A DNA stretch of 11,790 bases from Bryobacteraceae bacterium (GTDB taxonomy: Bacteria > Acidobacteriota > Terriglobia > Bryobacterales > Bryobacteraceae). Positions 7,111 to 11,790 of this stretch are shown here, piece after piece; the stretch's first letter is position 1; each line of letters opens with the position of its first letter. A program made the translations under genes and the position numbers. The notes beneath the pieces are model-generated. The model was given only the letters and a program-made list of their open reading frames with translations. It was not told the DNA's origin and searched no databases. The DNA lies in contig JASHQT010000549.1 of NCBI GenBank assembly GCA_030039005.1, forward strand, positions 1 through 11,790, written 5' to 3'.

Positions 7111-7491
7111 CTAGAGCTTATGCGCGCCCTCAACCCGCCCGAGATTACGGTCGAACGTGCCGAGCGGCAAATGGCCCGCTTTTCGGGCCAGGCTGAGCAT
7201 CAGACAATCGGAGAAGCCCAGCGAAGGCCGTAAGCGGAAGAGGTCCAAGGCCGCTCCAACAACATCGGAATCCTGCAGCACAAAATCGCGATGGTGGAGC
7301 AGCATTTCAACCGCGTCCGCAAGTTCCTCCGCGCTGAAGCCGTAGTTAGTATCGAGCACCCAAATCGACTCAGCCAATGCCAGCACGGAGATCCAGGCGC
7401 CCTCCTCGCCGAAAAGATCGGCGACAGCCGCCTGATGCGGATTATCACGGGTAATGACGCGCACTACGACGTTAGTATCGACCGCGCGCAT
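7111..7491 (-). CDS. vapC: PIN-domain ribonuclease toxin (VapC family)
   Basis: 126 residues. VapC toxins are Mg-dependent RNases that often cut tRNA or rRNA and are held inactive by their antitoxin. The PIN acidic set is complete: Asp5 in AVDTNVVVR, Glu41 in LALAES, Asp95 in GFSDCLML and Asp114 in TFDRNL. The protein starts inside the antitoxin gene, overlapping it by 20 nt, the usual coupled arrangement. It is convergent with the GNAT gene, leaving 17 nt between the two stops. All active-site residues are present, so it should be functional. Confidence 0.92.
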   Translation of the reverse strand: MRAVDTNVVVRVITRDNPHQAAVADLFGEEGAWISVLALAESIWVLDTNYGFSAEELADAVEMLLHHRDFVLQDSDVVGAALDLFRLRPSLGFSDCLMLSLARKAGHLPLGTFDRNLGRVEGAHKL

Positions 7492-7741
7492 GCTGATCGC
7501 GAATATATTGCGCGATCCCTTCCTTCATTTCCTCGATGGTATGTTTCTTCGGCTTCCGCCCTTTGAAAATCGCGTCGTGAATGTCTTTGGACGTATATGT
7601 TCCAGCGCGCCGGACCACGATTTTCCCGCCTTCTTCGTCCCACTCCAGAATCGACCCCGGGCCGACGCCCAGCTTGCGGCGCACGTCCACCGGCACGGAA
7701 ATCTGACCTTGGGCCGTAATTTTGGATCGTGCGATGCTCAT
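7472..7741 (-). CDS. vapB: AbrB/SpoVT-type antitoxin (VapB family)
   Basis: 89 residues. The N-terminal half is a swapped-hairpin AbrB DNA-binding domain: KITAQGQISVPVDVRRKLGVGPG (about 7-29), with the GQISVP and R-x3-LGV signature. The C-terminal part (about 50-89: DIHDAIF, KKHTIEEMKEGIAQYI) is helical and should wrap and block the toxin. It is the first gene of the pair, and its stop lies inside the vapC start region. Autorepression is expected, and a matching dyad sits directly before its start codon (7742-7769). Confidence 0.9.
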   Translation of the reverse strand: MSIARSKITAQGQISVPVDVRRKLGVGPGSILEWDEEGGKIVVRRAGTYTSKDIHDAIFKGRKPKKHTIEEMKEGIAQYIRDQHARGRY

Positions 7742-7769
7742 GCCTTATATTACCAGGGTAATGGAAGGC
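7742..7769. promoter_or_regulatory. Dyad operator and probable promoter of vapBC
   Basis: An interrupted palindrome centred at 7755.5 has inner arms ATTACC/GGTAAT (7749-7754 and 7757-7762) and outer arms GCCTT/AAGGC (7742-7746 and 7765-7769) on the same axis, so 11 of 14 base pairs match. It touches the vapB ATG. Read on the - strand, it contains TATAAG as a possible -10, with TTGCCT as a possible -35 spaced 16 bp away. An autorepressor bound here would block both. AbrB-type antitoxins are known to repress their own operons. Confidence 0.65.
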
Positions 7770-7815
7770 AAAGGACGATCGCGCAACGTTGCAGTGGCGT
7801 GTAAACATCAAGTAG

Positions 7816-8403
7816 ATGTTCTGGACCCACCGCAGCTTCTGGATTCTTCCGGGCATAGTCGCGGCGATTCTGGCGGGCTTAAGTTTCCTGGTCTGGCGCA
7901 CGCGCCTGCGGCACGTCTATGAACATCGCTTTACGGAATCGAGGCGCGAGCGCCTGTTCCTAGCCTCAGTCGGTTTCTTTACGACGGTGCTCGTGGTGCG
8001 CGCGCTTACCATCGCGATCCGGCACGATTTCGGCCCCTTCCACAACATATCCATGGGCGGCCGGCACATTCACCACCTGGTCTGGGGGATTCTGCTGCTT
8101 TTGCTCGTCGGATACCTGTGGCTGATCGAAATCGGCGCCGGGATCGCCGCCTCCACACGCTTCGCCGGCCGAGTCACGTCGATGCTTTTCGGAGTGGCCG
8201 CGGCCCTCACGCTCGATGAGTTCGCGCTCTGGCTGAATCTGCGTGACGTCTATTGGGAGCGCCAGGGGCGCGAAAGCTTTGAGGCGCTCGCGCTGTTCGG
8301 CGGCCTGCTCGCCATCGGCGTCTTCGGCCGCGCGTTTTGGGTGGGCGTCGTGAAGGAATTGGGACGGGCGGTCGGGATACCGCCAAAGGTGGAACGGATC
8401 TAG
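7816..8403 (+). CDS. Five-helix integral membrane protein of unknown function
   Basis: 195 residues. An in-frame TAG lies directly before ATG 7816, so this is the first possible start. Hydrophobic segments lie at about 9-27, 47-66, 88-106, 120-142 and 157-177. Two polar motifs stand out at or in the membrane: GRHIHHLVWGI (His84, His86, His87 at the mouth of helix 3) and LDEFALWLNLRDVYWERQGRES (Asp134, Glu135 inside helix 4; Asp144 and Arg152 after it). Together they could form a metal or catalytic site, but this is inference. I have seen similar His-His and DEFALWL patterns in uncharacterised bacterial membrane proteins. Its stop overlaps the stop of the converging GNAT gene at CTAG 8400-8403. 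Confidence 0.8.
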   Translation: MFWTHRSFWILPGIVAAILAGLSFLVWRTRLRHVYEHRFTESRRERLFLASVGFFTTVLVVRALTIAIRHDFGPFHNISMGGRHIHHLVWGILLLLLVGYLWLIEIGAGIAASTRFAGRVTSMLFGVAAALTLDEFALWLNLRDVYWERQGRESFEALALFGGLLAIGVFGRAFWVGVVKELGRAVGIPPKVERI

Positions 8404-8870
8404 CGCTCTCCGATTTGCTTCTCGAAACAGCGCGAGCGCGGGTCCCCTTGATGCGCGCCGTAGCAAGGAATCGGATGATAACCCGAGCTTTCATACAGCG
8501 CGATCGCTTCCGGCTGCTGATCGGCGGTTTCGAGACGAATAATCGCATACCCGCGATGCGCGGCGATCGCTTCGAGAGCGGCTAGCATCGCGCGGCCCAA
8601 TCCCCGGCCTCGGTAACCGTCGCGAACGTACATCCGCTTCACCTCCACCGCGCCGTCCTCCATGGGCCGCAGCGCGCCGCAGGCCGCTGGGACGCCAGCC
8701 AGATGCCCGATCAGGAACACGCCGCCCGCTGCGCGGAAGTTCGCCGCGTCGATGCCGTGAATCGGAAGACCGGGATAACGGGCACTCAAGTCGTGGTCGA
8801 GCGCCGCGATCAATTCCGCCGCTTCCGGCGACGCCGAATCCGCTTCGTCGATAGTCAAACCTGCCTGCAC
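8400..8870 (-). CDS. GNAT-family N-acetyltransferase, substrate unknown
   Basis: 156 residues from GTG 8870. Motif A is textbook: VKRMYVRDGYRGRGLGRAML, with the acetyl-CoA loop RGRGLG at 87-92. Motif B follows in EAIALYESSGYHPIPCYG, with the Tyr/Ser-Gly-Tyr turn. An N-terminal segment (LIAALDHDLSARYPGLPIHG) is typical of small single-domain members. Substrates of this type vary (antibiotics, amino acids, peptides), and none can be chosen here. It is divergent from the broken methyltransferase gene, with only 27 nt between starts, and tail-to-tail with the membrane protein. Confidence 0.85.
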   Translation of the reverse strand: MQAGLTIDEADSASPEAAELIAALDHDLSARYPGLPIHGIDAANFRAAGGVFLIGHLAGVPAACGALRPMEDGAVEVKRMYVRDGYRGRGLGRAMLAALEAIAAHRGYAIIRLETADQQPEAIALYESSGYHPIPCYGAHQGDPRSRCFEKQIGER

Positions 8871-8897
8871 GCGTTCAGTCTACACTGATGACTGATC

Positions 8898-9570
8898 ATG
8901 CGATGCACGCCGTGGGAATTCAAAAACCGGGCGCTGGCTTTCGGATGAACGCAGCCAACAACAGGAGGCACGCCGCGAGGGCGAACAGCAACCGGGCGAT
9001 GACGTCGGCGTTGGCGCCGGATTTCACCGCTAGCCAATTCGCCAACGCGGCCGCCGCATTCTGCCGGTCGACTGCAGCACGTGGGCGTCGTCCTACCTTC
9101 ACGCGAGCGTGGTGTATGCGTCCGATGTGAAAACCGAGTCGCTGGTGGCGGATGGTCCTTACCGCTACGTCCGCAATCCACTCTATTTCGCGAACATATT
9201 GTTGGCGATCGGACTGGGCGCCGTAATGAGCCGGGTCGGTTTTTTTGTAGCGGCGTTCGCGATGACGGTCTTTTGTTATTGGCTGATTGTTCGCGAAGAA
9301 GCCGATCTCGAAACCAAGGGGAGTCAGAGTTACAAGCGCTACCGGGAGGCGGTGCCGCGTCTGTGGCCATCCTTCTCGCCGCGCGCGCCGTCCGCTGGAC
9401 GCAACCCGAACTGGGCCGAGGGGTTCCAAGCTGAGTTCTGGTGCTGGGGATGAGCGGTTTCCGTGGCTGCCTTCGCCATTACCCTGAGGGCCCCTGTGCT
9501 TTACGTGATTTTGGGCATCAGCCTGGCCGTGTTCTGGCTCTCCTCGTCACTGCTGCGTAAGCGTGGCTAA
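8898..9570 (+). pseudogene. Broken isoprenylcysteine/phospholipid methyltransferase-like gene
   Basis: Members of this membrane family methylate a lipid or prenylcysteine using S-adenosylmethionine. The + strand gives the N-terminus MRCTPWEFKNRALAF (8898-8942), then meets TGA. From 9079 it gives TWASSYLHASVVYA, the family core DGPYRYVRNPLYFAN, a membrane helix, and REEADLETKGSQSYKRY then VPRLWPSF, the binding-site region. The middle part, VDRQNAAAALANWLA to LLFALAACLLLLAAFIR, is encoded on the - strand in 8941-9078. Reading that segment inverted restores a continuous protein (FIR-TWASSY), except for about a dozen residues missing at the left joint. TGA 9451-9453 is a second lesion. The frame after it encodes a further hydrophobic tail, VAAFAITL to WLSSSLLRKRG, ending at TAA 9568-9570. 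Confidence 0.85.
8941..9078 (-). other. 138-bp inverted segment inside the methyltransferase pseudogene
   Basis: On the - strand these bases give 46 uninterrupted codons, AAVDRQNAAAALANWLAVKS onward to LLLLAAFIR: an amphipathic stretch and a membrane helix with no known context on that strand. They fill exactly the gap between the two + strand parts. At the right joint Arg (TCG, 8941-8943 reversed) meets ACG TGG (9079-9084) with no base lost. At the left joint the phase does not close without lost bases. The only inverted match near the edges is 4 bp (GCTG 8933-8936, CAGC 9075-9078), so there are no recombinase-type repeats. Confidence 0.78.
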
Positions 9571-9621
9571 GCGCGTGCTGCCGCCGGTTCCCGCCTAGCC
9601 CGCCGCGCTATCCTAAATAAA
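9571..9621. promoter_or_regulatory. Short gap before lpxB, possible promoter
   Basis: The 51 bp between the pseudogene stop and lpxB hold no gene. An AT-rich patch, TATCCTAAATAA (9609-9620), stands out in GC-rich surroundings and lies directly before the lpxB GTG. It could contain a -10 element for a leaderless transcript. No clear -35 or Shine-Dalgarno is visible, so the promoter call is weak. Confidence 0.3.
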
Positions 9622-10797
9622 GTGGCCCCGAAAATCCTCATTTCGGCCGGTGAAGCCTCGGGCGACCTCTATGCGTCCGCGCTGGTGGAAGCGCTGCGCC
9701 GCCATCAGCCCGATCTCGAATTTTTCGGCTGCGCGGGGCCGCGTATGCAAGCGGCCGGGGTCCGTCCGGTGGTGGACGCGCATAGCCTGGCGGTGGTGGG
9801 GCTGGTGGAAGTGGCTACTCACATCCCTCGAATCTATGGCGAATTCCGGAAATTGCTGAACGCCGCCCGTGCCGAACGCCCCGATCTCGCCATCCTGACC
9901 GACAGCCCGGATTTTCACCTGCGCGTCGCGCGCCGCTTAAAGAAGATGGGGATTCCCGTGTTCTACTTCGTCGCCCCGCAAGTCTGGGCCTGGCGCAGAG
10001 GGCGTCTGCCGATGATGCGACGTACGATTGACCGGCTGCTGTGCATTTTTCCCTTCGAACCGGCGTTTTTCGCGCGCTACGGAGTGGAAGCCACCTACAT
10101 CGGCCATCCGCTCACCCGCCTCGTGAAGCCATCCGCGCCCCGCGCGGAGGTGCGCCGTAGCTTTGGGATACCGCAGGATGCGCGGCTGGTGGTTCTGTTG
10201 CCGGGAAGCCGGATGGGCGAAGCCGCTCGGCACCTGCCGGTTTTGTTAGAAACGGTCTCGCGGCTCCGGGCCGCTACCCAACGCGAATTGCACTTTGTCC
10301 TGGCGGTTCCCCCGGGTACCATCCCGTTAGCGTCACGTTTCAGGGAACGGATTTCCGCGGCATCCATCCAACTGCTTGAAGGAAAGACCTGGGATGCGCT
10401 CCTCTCCGCCGACGTAGCGCTGGCGGCCAGTGGCACGGTCACGATTGAGGCTGCGCTGCTTGGAACTCCCCTGGTCGCTTTTTATCGCGTACATCCGTTG
10501 AGTTGGTGGATGGGCAAGGCGATGGTTCGCGTGCCGTTCTATTCGATGGTGAACCTGGTAGCCGGCCGGCAAGTGATCCCTGAACTCATCCAGGACCGGA
10601 TGACGCCGGAGGCGCTCGCTCGCGAAGCGCTGGCGCTGTTGGAAAATGAAGGGAAGCGGGAAAATCTGCGCGGGGAATTGGCGGAAGTCGCAAAACAACT
10701 AGCCGGCTCCGAGCACCCCCTGGAAGTCGCCGCGGCGCTTGTGGAGAAGCACCTTGGCAAGAAGTGTTTAGCAAAAGAGGAAATGGTTCATGTGTAG
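9622..10797 (+). CDS. lpxB: Lipid-A-disaccharide synthase LpxB
   Basis: 391 residues, family-typical. LpxB joins UDP-2,3-diacylglucosamine and lipid X into the lipid A disaccharide on the inner face of the inner membrane (GT-B fold, family GT19). Seen in order: ILISAGEASGDLYASAL with GEASGD at 10-15, TDSPDFHLRVARRLKK, VAPQVWAWR at 117-125, PFEPAFFARYGVEATYIGHPL, LLPGSR ending at Arg197, and the sugar-nucleotide site ASGTVTIEAAL from about 269. GTG 9622 fits the family N-terminus (usually M-x-x-KILI-x-AGEASGD). The gene overlaps the next one by 8 nt. It shows that the host makes lipid A. No other lpx gene is nearby. Confidence 0.97.
   Translation: MAPKILISAGEASGDLYASALVEALRRHQPDLEFFGCAGPRMQAAGVRPVVDAHSLAVVGLVEVATHIPRIYGEFRKLLNAARAERPDLAILTDSPDFHLRVARRLKKMGIPVFYFVAPQVWAWRRGRLPMMRRTIDRLLCIFPFEPAFFARYGVEATYIGHPLTRLVKPSAPRAEVRRSFGIPQDARLVVLLPGSRMGEAARHLPVLLETVSRLRAATQRELHFVLAVPPGTIPLASRFRERISAASIQLLEGKTWDALLSADVALAASGTVTIEAALLGTPLVAFYRVHPLSWWMGKAMVRVPFYSMVNLVAGRQVIPELIQDRMTPEALAREALALLENEGKRENLRGELAEVAKQLAGSEHPLEVAAALVEKHLGKKCLAKEEMVHV
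10776..10780 (+). promoter_or_regulatory. Ribosome binding site of the M1-like gene, inside lpxB
   Basis: AGAGG lies in the last codons of lpxB, 9 nt before ATG 10790. It is one of the best Shine-Dalgarno sites in the window and fixes the start of the next gene, which overlaps lpxB by 8 nt. The layout suggests translational coupling. Confidence 0.75.
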
Positions 10798-11790
10798 TAG
10801 AAGGGTTCTGCTGGCTACGCTCGCGCTGGCGCCGTTGCTCGCCGCGCAGCAAAGAGGGAATAACGCCGGCCGCATCGACGTAGACAACTACTCGATTGAC
10901 GCCGACATCAATCCACGCACCCAAACGTTGACCGCCAATGCGAAGGTCCGGTTCATCTGCCAGGACAGCGATGTCTCCAGTGTGTCGTTCGAGCTGAACA
11001 ATGCCTTCAACGTGTCGAAAGTTGTGGACGGAAACGGTCAGCAGATTTCCGCGGCGCGTTCGGGCCAGGACATGGCCGTTCGCTTGAGCTTTCCGGCGCC
11101 GCTTCCGCAGGGCAAGCCGGTCACCCTCACCTTCAGCTACGACGGCCGCTTGACCGGTCAGGAAGAATCGCCGGTAGAGGGCATCAAGTTCGGAGCCATC
11201 GAGCCGGATATCGCATATCTGATGTACCCCGCGCGCTGGTTTCCGGTGAACGGCTACAGCGCGGACCGCTTTACGTCGGACCTCCACATCACCGTGCCCA
11301 GCGGATATCAGGTAATTGCGAGCGGCGACGGGAAATCGCAGCCGGCCGCTGACGGCAAAACCGTTTTCAACTTCTCCTATACCAAGCCCTCTTTTCCCGG
11401 AAGCATCGCCGTGGTCCAGGGCGACCCCGTGAAGGTCAATTCGGAAGGCATCACAACGTCGATCTATTTCCGTCAGAAGCAGAGCATGGCCAACGCCTAC
11501 GGCGATGAAACCGGCAAGGTGATGAACTTCCTGAGTAGCCTGTACGGCCTCGCGCCGCAGGCCAATCTCACGCTGGTAGAGACCGAGGCCGGCACGCCCA
11601 ACGGCTACTCGGCGCCCGGCATCATTTTCCTTTCGCCTGGCGGTATCGGCAATCAGGTAGCTTCGCGCCTGTTGGCCAACCAGCTCGCGCTGCAATGGTG
11701 GGAGACGATGGTTTCGCCCGTCGATCGTGATCACCTGTGGCTCGAAAACGGCAGCGCGCGCTATGCCGAGCTGCTGTGGGAAGAGCACGA
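10790..11790 (+). CDS. Secreted M1-aminopeptidase-like protein lacking zinc ligands (5' part)
   Basis: The first 333 residues are present; the gene runs off the right edge. A signal peptide is clear (MCSRR, hydrophobic core 6-18, likely cut after Ala19 in LAA-QQ), so the protein is exported. The N-terminal beta-sandwich of M1 enzymes follows (DNYSIDADINPRTQTLTANAKVRF, then the YPARWFPV and LHITVPSGYQVIASGDG blocks). GTPNGYSAPGIIFLSPGG occupies the GxMEN region. The zinc-site region reads LLANQLALQWWETMVSP, then WLENGSARYAELLW. Aligned to HExxH-x18-E, the ligand positions are Asn297, Leu301 and Asn320, and the catalytic Glu is Gln298. The fold therefore looks kept but the zinc site lost. A binding, inhibitory or structural role is inferred. 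Confidence 0.85.
   Translation, partial: MCSRRVLLATLALAPLLAAQQRGNNAGRIDVDNYSIDADINPRTQTLTANAKVRFICQDSDVSSVSFELNNAFNVSKVVDGNGQQISAARSGQDMAVRLSFPAPLPQGKPVTLTFSYDGRLTGQEESPVEGIKFGAIEPDIAYLMYPARWFPVNGYSADRFTSDLHITVPSGYQVIASGDGKSQPAADGKTVFNFSYTKPSFPGSIAVVQGDPVKVNSEGITTSIYFRQKQSMANAYGDETGKVMNFLSSLYGLAPQANLTLVETEAGTPNGYSAPGIIFLSPGGIGNQVASRLLANQLALQWWETMVSPVDRDHLWLENGSARYAELLWEEH

Noticed and set aside
7102..7113. Small palindrome TAGCCAGGGCTA between convergent GNAT and vapC genes
   Set aside because: Five-base arms with a two-base gap and no T-run; too weak to call a terminator.
7345..7481. 11-bp direct repeat GTTAGTATCGA at 7345-7355 and 7471-7481
   Set aside because: Both copies encode Asp-Thr-Asn within vapC (VDTN and LDTN); chance from shared codons is enough.
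8875..8896. TCAGT/ACTGA hairpin and ACTGAT tandem copies in the divergent gap
   Set aside because: Very short, near the size expected by chance; not enough to call an operator.
8933..9078. Invertible switch bounded by inverted repeats around 8941-9078
   Set aside because: Only a 4-bp inverted match (GCTG/CAGC) was found at the edges and no recombinase gene is present; a one-time inversion fits better.
8920..9429. - strand open frame of 169 codons ending in a membrane-like helix
   Set aside because: Only its last part (8941-9078) resembles protein, explained as the inverted piece of the methyltransferase gene; the rest is opposite that gene's + strand coding.
10586..11788. Long open frame on the - strand (400 codons)
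   Set aside because: It is opposite the end of lpxB and the M1-like gene, both clearly coding on the + strand with signal peptide and family motifs; it is a shadow of GC-rich coding.
1..11790. CRISPR arrays, tRNA or rRNA genes, insertion sequences
   Set aside because: No regularly spaced repeats, tRNA-like or rRNA-like stretches, transposase motifs or terminal inverted repeats were seen.

Overview
The window is high-GC DNA from a Gram-negative flagellated bacterium. The style of FliG, the weak or missing Shine-Dalgarno sites, an lpxB gene, and M1-peptidase-like and methyltransferase-like proteins of types I associate with Acidobacteriota (Bryobacterales/Solibacter-like) suggest that phylum. 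This assignment is inference from recognition, not a search.

Positions 1-103 hold the 3' tail of an upstream gene. Positions 104-211 are a control region with a near-perfect sigma-54 promoter (182-197) and an upstream 16-bp palindrome. Positions 212-6584 form one tight flagellar basal-body and export operon, flgB-flgC-fliE-fliF-fliG-fliH-fliI-fliJ. Gaps run from a 1-nt overlap to about 43 nt. It encodes proximal rod (FlgB, FlgC), rod/MS-ring adaptor (FliE), MS ring (FliF), rotor/switch (FliG) and the cytoplasmic ATPase complex of the flagellar export apparatus (FliH, FliI, FliJ).

Positions 6585-9570 are an accessory patch with no flagellar content. It contains a GNAT acetyltransferase just after fliJ, a convergent VapBC-type toxin-antitoxin pair with a dyad operator over its start, and a five-helix membrane protein with His-rich and Asp-Glu motifs that I cannot name. 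A second GNAT gene and a wrecked isoprenylcysteine-methyltransferase-like gene follow. The wreck is the most striking thing in the window. Its N-terminal codons and C-terminal half read on the + strand, but the 138 bp between them (8941-9078) code for the missing middle on the - strand, so the gene seems to have suffered a small internal inversion. It also carries an in-frame stop near its end.

Positions 9622-11790 hold lpxB (lipid A disaccharide synthase), overlapped by 8 nt by the 5' part of a secreted M1-aminopeptidase-like protein. In that protein all three zinc ligands and the catalytic Glu of HExxH-x18-E are replaced (Asn297, Gln298, Leu301, Asn320), so it is probably a pseudo-peptidase. 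It runs off the right edge.
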